In this document: in pieces, positions 37,160 to 44,274 of the stretch
How the letters are laid out: each line of letters begins with the position of its first letter
How positions within the stretch are numbered: the stretch's first letter is position 1
NCBI RefSeq assembly: GCF_003261635.1
Contig: NZ_QFXK01000027.1
Coordinates: forward strand, 310,001-374,000
Source: Kribbella monticola
GTDB lineage: Bacteria > Actinomycetota > Actinomycetes > Propionibacteriales > Kribbellaceae
Direction of reading: 5' to 3'
DNA length: 64,000 nucleotides
Notes under the pieces: generated by a model
Database searches by the model: none
Told to the model about the DNA's origin: nothing
The model's input: the letters and a program-made list of their open reading frames with translations, nothing else
Translations under genes and position numbers: made by a program

Positions 37160-38191
37160 ATGAGCGTTACTGGTGTCAATGGCACGGGGCAGCGCCGGCC
37201 CACCATGAAAGAGGTCGCGGCCCGGGCGGGCGTGGCGCTCAAGACCGTCTCCCGGGTGGTCAACGAGGAGCCGAACGTCAGCCCGGAGCTGACCGCCAAG
37301 GTCCAGGCCGCGATCAAGGAACTGAACTACACGCCGAACGAGAGCGCCCGGATGCTGCGGCGCGGCAAGACCGGCACGATCGCGGTCGTGATCCGCGACA
37401 TCGGCGACCCGTTCTTCGCCTCGCTCGGCCGCGCGGTCGAATTGTGGGCGCGCTCCAGCGGCTCGGTCGTGATGATCGGTCTGACCGACGAGGACCCCGA
37501 GCGCGAGCGCGACGTCTGCCTCGAGTTCGTTGCCCGCCGCCCCGATGCGCTCATCATGGCGCCGATCGGCGAGACCCAGGAATACCTGGCGCCGCACGTC
37601 GACGCCGGGATGGCCGTCGTCACGATCGACCGGCCGGCGCACGGGATCGAGGCCGACGCGGTACTCGCCGACAACGCGGGCGGTATCGACCAGGCGATCG
37701 ATCACCTGATCCGGCAGGGGCACCGCCGGATCGCTTATCTCGGTGACGACGAGCGGATCTTCACCGCCCGCGAGCGCGTGGTCGCCTACCGGGCCGCGAT
37801 GGCCCGGCACCGGATCGACGTCGACGAGGATCTGGTCCACCTGTCGGAGCCGACCACCGAGGGCATCGGGATCACCCTGTCCGCAGTACTGGATCGGCCC
37901 GAGCCGGCGACCGCGATCCTGTCGGCGAACAACATGACCACGGCCGAGGTACTACGCGGCATGGCCGGCCGGCGGGACCGGGTCGCGCTGGTCTCCTTCG
38001 ACGACCTCGCGCTCGGCGATCTGCTCAGCCCCGGCCTGACCGCGGTGGCCCAGTCGGCCGACGTGATGGCCCGGACCGCGATCCAGCTGATGACCGAGCG
38101 GCTCCCCGAACCGCACCGGCCCGGGCGGACGGTGCGGGTGCCGGTCAAACTGACGATCCGCGGCTCAGGCGAGATCCCGCCGTCCAGCTAG
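37160..38191 (+). CDS. LacI family transcriptional regulator
   Basis: A 343-residue LacI/GalR repressor. The N-terminal HTH is TMKEVAARAGVALKTVSRVV (residues about 15-34) with hinge helix region ESARMLRRGKTG, followed by a periplasmic-binding-protein-like sensor. ATG 37160 has AAGGAG at 37145-37150; the GTG two codons upstream is too close. It lies 13 bp after rnj and no sugar genes are adjacent, so its regulon lies elsewhere. Its last 47 bp overlap the 3' end of the opposing MFS gene. Confidence 0.93.
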   Translation: MSVTGVNGTGQRRPTMKEVAARAGVALKTVSRVVNEEPNVSPELTAKVQAAIKELNYTPNESARMLRRGKTGTIAVVIRDIGDPFFASLGRAVELWARSSGSVVMIGLTDEDPERERDVCLEFVARRPDALIMAPIGETQEYLAPHVDAGMAVVTIDRPAHGIEADAVLADNAGGIDQAIDHLIRQGHRRIAYLGDDERIFTARERVVAYRAAMARHRIDVDEDLVHLSEPTTEGIGITLSAVLDRPEPATAILSANNMTTAEVLRGMAGRRDRVALVSFDDLALGDLLSPGLTAVAQSADVMARTAIQLMTERLPEPHRPGRTVRVPVKLTIRGSGEIPPSS

Positions 38192-39263
38192 CGGCAACCA
38201 CCGCTCCGGCCGCGCAGAGCGCCGCGGTCCAGCCGAGCGCAGCACCCGCTCCGAGCTGGTCCGCGAGAAATCCCGCGGGCCAGGGACCGACGGTCTGACC
38301 GGCCGCGAACCACACGGTCAGCGTGCCGATCACCGCGGTCCACTCGGGTTGCGGGACAGTACGCCGTACCAGCGCGGCGACCGAGGCGGGAACGTTGAGG
38401 AACGTCACGCCGACGATCCCCGCCGAAACCAGCACCGTCGTCCGGCTGATCAAGGGCAGCAAGGCGGCGACCACTTGGAGCGCGAGCAGCGCGGCCATGG
38501 GCCGGGCGTTGTGCCACGTCGCCAGCGGACGGTTCCACAGCGGCGGCGCGACCATCGCGGCGACGCCCATCAAGGTCCAGGTGATGGCGACCTGGCGTGC
38601 GGTGCTGTGCTCGGCCCTGAGATAGGCCGTGAGGAACGTGAGATAGACGATGTAGCCGGCGCCGAAGAGAACGTAGGCGAACCCCACCGGCCAGAGACGT
38701 CCCAGCCTTGCCTTGACATCCGGAGTCGGCGGGACAGCGCTGACCGCCGACCAGGAGACGACGGTGGCGATCAAGGAACCGGTTGCCAGCAGCAACCACG
38801 CGACAGGCCACCGGCCGGAGTTGCCGTCGAGCAAGAGGGGCAGGACGAAGCCGCTGAGCGCGACACCCAGCCCGGCGCCGCCGAAGTACACGATGAGCGC
38901 CGAGCGATCCTCGTGCCGCGCGGCGACGACGGTGCCGGCGACGAAGACCAGCGCGCCGGCCCACCCAGCCGTTGCTCTCAGCAACAACTGGAGGAGCTGC
39001 GAAGAAGTGGCCGCGGTGGCTGCCAGGGCGAGGGTGCTGATGACCATGCCGAACTGGAACGTCCGGGCGGTGCCGAGTTTGCGGACCACCGTCGCGACGA
39101 CGATCGCGCCGACCAGGTAGCCGACGCCGTTCGAGGTGGTCTGCAGTCCAACGTCCGCGAGTGACCAACCCAGCTGCTCGCGCATCGCCGGGACCACGAG
39201 GCCGTAGGCGAAGCGCGCGAAGCCGAGGGCGACCGCGGAGCCGAGCGCGAGCCGGTACTTCAC
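38145..39263 (-). CDS. MFS transporter (YbfB/CynX-like)
   Basis: A 372-residue major facilitator with about 12 hydrophobic helices, beginning KYRLALGSAVALGFARFAYGLVVPAM, typical of the YbfB-like group. The repeated Gly-rich helices (NGVGYLVGAIVVA) fit the MFS fold. Substrate unknown. Start at GTG 39263 overlaps the stop of the upstream hydrolase (GTGA), so the two form a translationally coupled pair, presumably under the divergent TetR. The C-terminal 47 bp overlap the LacI gene on the other strand. Confidence 0.88.
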   Translation of the reverse strand: MKYRLALGSAVALGFARFAYGLVVPAMREQLGWSLADVGLQTTSNGVGYLVGAIVVATVVRKLGTARTFQFGMVISTLALAATAATSSQLLQLLLRATAGWAGALVFVAGTVVAARHEDRSALIVYFGGAGLGVALSGFVLPLLLDGNSGRWPVAWLLLATGSLIATVVSWSAVSAVPPTPDVKARLGRLWPVGFAYVLFGAGYIVYLTFLTAYLRAEHSTARQVAITWTLMGVAAMVAPPLWNRPLATWHNARPMAALLALQVVAALLPLISRTTVLVSAGIVGVTFLNVPASVAALVRRTVPQPEWTAVIGTLTVWFAAGQTVGPWPAGFLADQLGAGAALGWTAALCAAGAVVAASWTAGSRLSRGSSV

Positions 39264-40003
39264 AGCTGCCGCTGCAGGAAGTCGAGGACCGTCGCAGCGA
39301 GCTCTTCGCGATGATCGGACAGCGCATGATCGGTGGGGAAGAGGTGGTGCTCGGCTCCGGAATAGGCCTCGACCAGCGGGAGATGATGCTGCTCGTACGG
39401 CGCGGCCTGGTCGCGGCCGGCTCCGATCAACAGCACGGGCCGGCCGCCAAGAGCGGGGGCGAGGCCGGCCAACCGCCATTCGGGGCCATGAGCAACCATC
39501 TCGTCGACGAGCGCGCGGCCGCTGGTGCCGCGCAGGGGGAGAAGTTCGCCGTCCCACGGTTCGACGTACTGGTCCGGATCGGTGGCGGTGCCGGCCGCGC
39601 CGAGATCGAAGCAGGTGATCGAGGCGACGGCCGAGATCGCGGGGTCGGCGGCGGCGGTGTGCAGGGCGGCGAACCCGCCGAGGCTGTGGCCGACGATGGC
39701 GAACCTGTCCGGGTCGAGGCCGGGTGCCCTGCGCAGCGTTGCGACGGCGGCCCGGGCGTCTTCGAGCACATTGCTCCAGGACCAGGCGCCGGCCGCGCCC
39801 CAGCTGCCCCGATAGTGGAAGACGAGGGTGGCGAAACCGGCGCGTCGCAGTACCTGGGCGAGGTCGAAGTTGCGCTCGTTGCCGGGGAAGCCGTGCAGCA
39901 GGAGCACCGTGGGATGAGGTCCGGCGCCGGCCGGCAGATGCAGGACTCCGGGCAGGTCGAAACCCGCGCTGGGGACAGGGAAGGCAGGTGTGCTGGCGTA
40001 CAT
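39260..40003 (-). CDS. Alpha/beta-hydrolase (dienelactone-hydrolase/peptidase-like)
   Basis: A 247-residue serine hydrolase. Oxyanion segment LLLHGFPGNERN (about residues 34-45), nucleophile elbow VGHSLGG (about 103-109), catalytic Asp in LIGAGRDQAAP and His in TDHALSDHR. Substrate unknown; its coupling to an MFS transporter hints at uptake and hydrolysis or export of a small ester or amide. Ribosome site GAGAGG precedes the ATG. Divergent from a TetR gene with two operator-like repeats between. Confidence 0.88.
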   Translation of the reverse strand: MYASTPAFPVPSAGFDLPGVLHLPAGAGPHPTVLLLHGFPGNERNFDLAQVLRRAGFATLVFHYRGSWGAAGAWSWSNVLEDARAAVATLRRAPGLDPDRFAIVGHSLGGFAALHTAAADPAISAVASITCFDLGAAGTATDPDQYVEPWDGELLPLRGTSGRALVDEMVAHGPEWRLAGLAPALGGRPVLLIGAGRDQAAPYEQHHLPLVEAYSGAEHHLFPTDHALSDHREELAATVLDFLQRQL

Positions 40004-40026
40004 GGCGGGCCTCTCGTCTTCATCGA

Positions 40027-40076
40027 ACCGATCGGTACGATGATGAACGCTAGCAAGAGATCGATCCGGTCGGTAC
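40027..40076. promoter_or_regulatory. Two operator-like repeats in the hydrolase/tetR intergenic region
   Basis: CCGATCGGTAC (40028-40038; within the palindrome ACCGATCGGT at 40027-40036) and CCGGTCGGTAC (40066-40076) differ at one base and are 38 bp apart. The first is placed over the hydrolase promoter region, the second overlaps the predicted tetR -10 TACCAT (40074-40079, 7 bases before its ATG). One site per divergent promoter fits TetR autoregulation. Confidence 0.65.
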
Positions 40077-40086
40077 CATCTGTCTC

Positions 40087-40665
40087 ATGCCGGTCGCCAA
40101 GGGAAGTTCGCTGGATCCGGCGCGGACCCGCGCGGAGATGTTGCGGGCCGCGAGCCTGGTCTTCTACCAGCGTGGTCTGGACGGTGTCGGGATCGCCGAG
40201 CTGTGCGCGTCGGTCGGTGCGTCCAAGGAGACGCTCTACCGGCACTTCGGTTCCAAGGACGGCCTGATCGAAGCCGTCCTGCAGGCTCGCAGCGACCGCG
40301 TCAACGCGTGGATCCGCGCGGCTGCCGAGGCTGCCGGCGACGACGCCGTGGCCCGGCTCACGGCCGTCTTCGGCGTACTGGGCCAGTGGTACTCCGAACC
40401 GGACTTCCGCGGTTGCGCGATCGTGAACGCGGCCACCCAGCGGCACGTCGAGCCGGCCCGGACCATCGTGGCCCGCCACCTCGATCGCTATCTGGAGTTG
40501 TTCACCGAGATCGCGACGACAGCCGGCGTGGCAGACCCCGCGCGGGTCGGCCGGCAGCTCCTGATGCTGCTGGAGGGTGCGACCGTGCTCGCCGACCATC
40601 ACGGACTGGGACAAGCCGCGGCCGAGGATGCTCTGGCCGCGGGCCTGCTACTCCTGAAGGGCTAG
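40087..40665 (+). CDS. TetR family transcriptional regulator
   Basis: A 192-residue TetR protein. HTH at about residues 12-58 (RAEMLRAASLVFYQRGLDGVGIAELCASVGASKETLYRHFGSKDGL), then a sensor domain close to the TetR_C group of YcdC/LmrA-like regulators. Probably leaderless. Divergent from the hydrolase-MFS pair, its likely target. Its stop overlaps the desaturase stop by 4 bp (convergent). Confidence 0.93.
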   Translation: MPVAKGSSLDPARTRAEMLRAASLVFYQRGLDGVGIAELCASVGASKETLYRHFGSKDGLIEAVLQARSDRVNAWIRAAAEAAGDDAVARLTAVFGVLGQWYSEPDFRGCAIVNAATQRHVEPARTIVARHLDRYLELFTEIATTAGVADPARVGRQLLMLLEGATVLADHHGLGQAAAEDALAAGLLLLKG

Positions 40666-41741
40666 TCCCGCAGTTGGGCGGACAGCGGGCACTGGAACGG
40701 GTCGCGAGCGCGCAGGCCGACGTTGTTGAGGTAGTCGATGACGATCTTGTACGACTCGAACAGCCCGACCTCGGTGTACTTCACGCCGTGCAGTTCGCAG
40801 TACTCGCGGACGATCGGGCGGACCGTCTTCAGGGTCGGCCTCGGCATGCTCGGGAACAGGTGGTGCTCGATCTGGTAGTTGAGCCCACCCATCGCGAAGT
40901 CGGTCAGTACGCCGCCGCGAATGTTGCGCGACATCAGCACCTGGCGGCGCAGGAAGTCCAGCTTCATCGTCTTCGGCACCAGCGGCATGCCCTTGTGATT
41001 CGGCGCGAACGACGCGCCGAGGCCGACCCCGAAGACGGCCAGCTGGAGACCCAGGAACGCGCCGGCCTTGCCGATCGGCAGCAGGATCAGCAGCGCTGCG
41101 ACGTACGCGCCGAGGCGGGACAGCACGATCGCGGCTTCGATCCGCTCGACCTTGGTGGCGTTGCGGCGCAGTAGGTGCTGCAGGCTAGCGACGTGCAGGC
41201 TGAGTCCTTCGAGGGTCAGCAACGGGAAGAAGAGCCAGCCCTGGCGATCACCGAGCCACTTCACCAACCCGGTGCGACGGGCGACGTGGTCGGGGGTGAA
41301 CGCCACGACGCCGATGTCGATGTCGGGGTCCTTGCCCAGTTGGTTCGGGGCGTTGTGGTGCTTGCTGTGTTTGTTACGCCACCAGGTGATGCTCATCCCG
41401 GCCAAACCACCTGCGAGCACCCGCGCGGTCCAGTCGTTCCAAGCGGCCGAGTTGAAGATCTGGCGGTGGGCGCTGTCGTGGCTGAGGAAGGCGACCTGCA
41501 CCAGGACCAGCGCGAGGGCGCCGGCCATCAACAGCTGGAACCAGGAGTCGCCCAGCAGGATGAATCCGGTCACGACGCCGCCCAGCGCGGCGAGCACCAG
41601 CCCGATCCGGGTCCAGTAGTAGCCGTGGCGGCGCTTGAGCAGCCCCAGCTCACGCACGGTGTTCAGAAGGTCGCTGTAAAGACTCGCGTGCCGCTGTTGC
41701 GGACTTTGCGGAGGTCTACCGCCTGCAATGAGCTGTGACAT
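40662..41741 (-). CDS. Membrane fatty acid desaturase
   Basis: About 359 residues, integral-membrane diiron desaturase. The three histidine boxes are intact: HDSAH (about residue 87), HSKHH (about 124) and QIEHH (about 289, in NYQIEHHLFP). Hydrophobic helices flank them. It introduces a double bond in acyl chains using ferredoxin or cytochrome b5-like donors, so it affects membrane fluidity; the Q-x-x-H-H third box is typical of front-end or acyl-lipid types. ATG 41741 is preferred; the frame is open to GTG 41834, only 19 bp after the upstream GAF-ANTAR gene. Confidence 0.9.
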   Translation of the reverse strand: MSQLIAGGRPPQSPQQRHASLYSDLLNTVRELGLLKRRHGYYWTRIGLVLAALGGVVTGFILLGDSWFQLLMAGALALVLVQVAFLSHDSAHRQIFNSAAWNDWTARVLAGGLAGMSITWWRNKHSKHHNAPNQLGKDPDIDIGVVAFTPDHVARRTGLVKWLGDRQGWLFFPLLTLEGLSLHVASLQHLLRRNATKVERIEAAIVLSRLGAYVAALLILLPIGKAGAFLGLQLAVFGVGLGASFAPNHKGMPLVPKTMKLDFLRRQVLMSRNIRGGVLTDFAMGGLNYQIEHHLFPSMPRPTLKTVRPIVREYCELHGVKYTEVGLFESYKIVIDYLNNVGLRARDPFQCPLSAQLRD

Positions 41742-41853
41742 GAAGAACGCCCCATCCGGAGTGCATCGGTCGAGATGCGCCACCGGGTCCAGGGCAGCGC
41801 CACGAGAAAGTGGCTGATACTCCAACGGAACCACGGCTGACTGCCAGACGCAA

Positions 41854-42564
41854 CTAACGCGTCAGCAGTGCATCACTTTGCAACGATCCGTCGAGGACGT
41901 TCTGGGCGACCGAGGTCAGGCCGCAGCCGTTGCCCCGCGCGTACGAACGCATCGCACTGAAGGCCTCGCTCACACTCAGTCCGGCCCGTTCGGCGAGCAT
42001 GCCCTTGGCCTGCTCGATCACGACCCGGCTGTCCAGAGCGTGCTGGAGCTGGCTCGACAGCTCTCGGTGGCCCTCCACCTCGCGCTGATGAAGCAGCCCG
42101 ATCGTGGCCATGTCGGCCAGTGCCTGGGCCAGGGCGATGTCTTCGGTCGACAACGGCGCCGCGTCGGAGCGGAACAGGTTCATCGCACCGATGACCTGGC
42201 CGCGTAGCCGCAACGGCACGGCGTGGGCGGAGACGTAACCGCCGGCCGCTGCCGCCGCCGCGAAATCCGGCCAGCTGCGCAGGTCGACGTTCACCACCGG
42301 CTGACCGGACCGGAAGCAGGCCGGGCAGGGGCCTTCGTCCTGCTGCAGCTCGAACAGCTCCAGCAGCTCCGCCTGGTCGTCGGACGAGGCCATCACGTGC
42401 AGGATGCCGTGGTCGTCGGCGAGCATCAGCCCGGCCGCGTCGGCCTCGATCAGCTCGACGGTCGCCTCGGCGAGCCGGCCGAGGAAGTCGACCAGGTCGA
42501 ACTCGGCGACGAGCGTGTCGGCCAGCTCGATGAACACCTGCGTCAGGCGATGTTCTCGTGTCAT
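41854..42564 (-). CDS. GAF-ANTAR RNA-binding antiterminator
   Basis: A 236-residue sensor-regulator. The GAF domain (residues about 5-160, LMLADDHGILHVMASSDDQAELLELFELQ) is followed by an ANTAR domain (about 168-228: LQHALDSRVVIEQAKGMLAERAGLSVSEAFSAMR). ANTAR proteins bind dual-hairpin RNAs to prevent termination. Immediately upstream of the desaturase on the same strand, an arrangement that could place the desaturase under membrane- or redox-signal control. Divergent from phoD. Confidence 0.92.
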   Translation of the reverse strand: MTREHRLTQVFIELADTLVAEFDLVDFLGRLAEATVELIEADAAGLMLADDHGILHVMASSDDQAELLELFELQQDEGPCPACFRSGQPVVNVDLRSWPDFAAAAAAGGYVSAHAVPLRLRGQVIGAMNLFRSDAAPLSTEDIALAQALADMATIGLLHQREVEGHRELSSQLQHALDSRVVIEQAKGMLAERAGLSVSEAFSAMRSYARGNGCGLTSVAQNVLDGSLQSDALLTR

Positions 42565-42637
42565 TCCCAGCGTTCCCTCTCGACCCGGAGTCTTCCCATC
42601 ATCTGTCCCCGGACAAGGCCGCGACCACCCAGGCTGA

Positions 42638-42681
42638 GTTGTCAGGTAGTTCGCTCAGCTGTCACCGGGCGGTCATCCGGG
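42638..42681 (+). promoter_or_regulatory. Candidate PHO box (four 11-bp direct repeats) upstream of phoD
   Basis: Consecutive 11-mers GTTGTCAGGTA, GTTCGCTCAGC, TGTCACCGGGC and GGTCATCCGGG (starts 42638, 42649, 42660, 42671) follow the period and core (GTTCACC-like) of actinobacterial PhoP direct-repeat units; units 3 and 4 fit best. They end 18 bp before the phoD start, where a phosphate-starvation activator would act. Confidence 0.55.
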
Positions 42682-42699
42682 TGGAGCACCTTCGGCAGC

Positions 42700-44247
42700 A
42701 TGAACCTGAGCCGCCGCCAGTTGCTGGCCGCCACCACTGCCGCGGGCGCGACACTGGCCCTTCCCGCCACCCTCTCTGCCGCCGCCGCGCCGAGCGTCGT
42801 ACGCCGGGGCAGGCCGGCCCTGACGTCAGGGATCGCCAGCGGCGATGTCACCTCGAACTCCGCGGTCGTCTGGTCCCGGGCGGATCGCCCGGGCCGGCTC
42901 GTCGTCGACCTGACCAGCCACGGCCGCTTCGACCGGGCGATCCGGCTTCGTGGTCCGGTCACCTCGGCCGACGACGACTTCACCGCCCAACTTCCGTTGC
43001 GCGGACTCCGGCCGGGTCAGCGCTACGACTACCGGATCGGCTTCGAGGACGCCTCCGGCCGCCTCGGCGAGACCGCGCTGGGGTCCTTCAGTACGCCGGG
43101 CCGCCGCCGCCCGGTCAGCTTCGTCTTCACCGGTGACACGGCCGGCCAGGGGTACGGGATCAACCCGGACCTCGGCGGCATGATCGCCTACCGGGCCATG
43201 CACCGCACCCGGCCGGACTTCTTCCTGCACTCCGGCGACAACATCTACGCCGACGGACCGATCCAGCCGACCGTGAATGTTGCCGACGGCACCATTTGGA
43301 AGAACGTGGTGACCGAGGAGGTCTCGAAGGTTGCGGAGACGCTGGCGGAGTACCGGGGCCGGTACAAGTACAACCTGCTCGACGAGAACGTCCGCGACTT
43401 GTACGCCGACGTGCCGATCATCAGCCAGTGGGACGACCACGAGACGCTGAACAACTGGTATCCCGGCGAGATCCTGACCGACGACCGCTACACCGAGAAG
43501 CGGGTGAACGTGCTCGCAGCCCGCGCCCGCAAGGCGTTCCTCGAGTACCTGCCGATGGTGCACACTGCCGGGCGCGACCGGATCTATCGCAAGGTGAGCT
43601 ACGGCCCGCTGCTCGACGTGTTCTGCCTCGACATGCGGACGTATCGCGGCGCCAACCCCGCTCCCGGTGGGGCCGGCCCGGTCGCGATGCTCGGTGCGGA
43701 GCAGGCCGCCTGGCTGGTGCGCGAGGTGGCTGCGTCCAAGGCCACCTGGAAGGTGATCGCTTCGGACATGCCGCTGGGTCTCCTGGTTCCGGACGGCACC
43801 GAGATCGAGGCGGTCGCCAACGGCCTGGCCGGAGCTCCGGGTGGACGTGAGCACGAGATCGCGTGGGTCCTCTCGCAGTTCAAGCGGCGGAAGGTGCGCA
43901 ACACGGTCTGGCTGACCGCGGACGTGCACTACTGCGCCGCCCACCACTACGACCCGGCGCGGGCGGCGTACACGGACTTCGATCCGTTCTGGGAGATCGT
44001 TGCCGGGCCGGTGAACGCGGGCACGTTCGGACCGAACGCGCTCGACCCGACCTTCGGTCCCAAGGTCGAGTTCCAGAAGGCGGCGGACTTCCCCAGCCAG
44101 CCGCCCAGCGGCGGCAACCAGTTCTTCGGTCATGCCGAGATCGACCCGCACAGCGGCGTTCTCACCGTCTCGCTCCGCGACCTCTACAACACCGTGCTGT
44201 GGCGCAAGGACCTGTCACCGGCAGGAAGGGGAAATCCTTCGAGCTGA
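42700..44247 (+). CDS. phoD: Alkaline phosphatase D (PhoD family), Tat-exported
   Basis: A 515-residue secreted phosphodiesterase/phosphomonoesterase that scavenges phosphate. The twin-arginine signal SRRQLLAATTAAGATLALP spans residues 4-22. An N-terminal Ig-like domain (SGIASGDVTSNSAVVWSRA) leads to the metallophosphatase core: FTGDTAGQ, HSGDNIYADG, SQWDDHE (about residues 245-251) and TADVHYC. ATG 42700 is selected because it begins the Tat signal; the frame is open upstream. Stands alone after a candidate PHO box, 27 bp before the next gene. Confidence 0.95.
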   Translation: MNLSRRQLLAATTAAGATLALPATLSAAAAPSVVRRGRPALTSGIASGDVTSNSAVVWSRADRPGRLVVDLTSHGRFDRAIRLRGPVTSADDDFTAQLPLRGLRPGQRYDYRIGFEDASGRLGETALGSFSTPGRRRPVSFVFTGDTAGQGYGINPDLGGMIAYRAMHRTRPDFFLHSGDNIYADGPIQPTVNVADGTIWKNVVTEEVSKVAETLAEYRGRYKYNLLDENVRDLYADVPIISQWDDHETLNNWYPGEILTDDRYTEKRVNVLAARARKAFLEYLPMVHTAGRDRIYRKVSYGPLLDVFCLDMRTYRGANPAPGGAGPVAMLGAEQAAWLVREVAASKATWKVIASDMPLGLLVPDGTEIEAVANGLAGAPGGREHEIAWVLSQFKRRKVRNTVWLTADVHYCAAHHYDPARAAYTDFDPFWEIVAGPVNAGTFGPNALDPTFGPKVEFQKAADFPSQPPSGGNQFFGHAEIDPHSGVLTVSLRDLYNTVLWRKDLSPAGRGNPSS

Positions 44248-44262
44248 GCGGATTCGGCGTAC

Positions 44263-44268
44263 TAGGTT
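44263..44268 (+). promoter_or_regulatory. Candidate -10 box for a leaderless prolyl-oligopeptidase mRNA
   Basis: TAGGTT ends 6 bases before the ATG at 44275; there is no Shine-Dalgarno between. It lies in the 27-bp gap after phoD, so the peptidase would have its own promoter. Confidence 0.4.
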
Positions 44269-44274
44269 GGCGGT

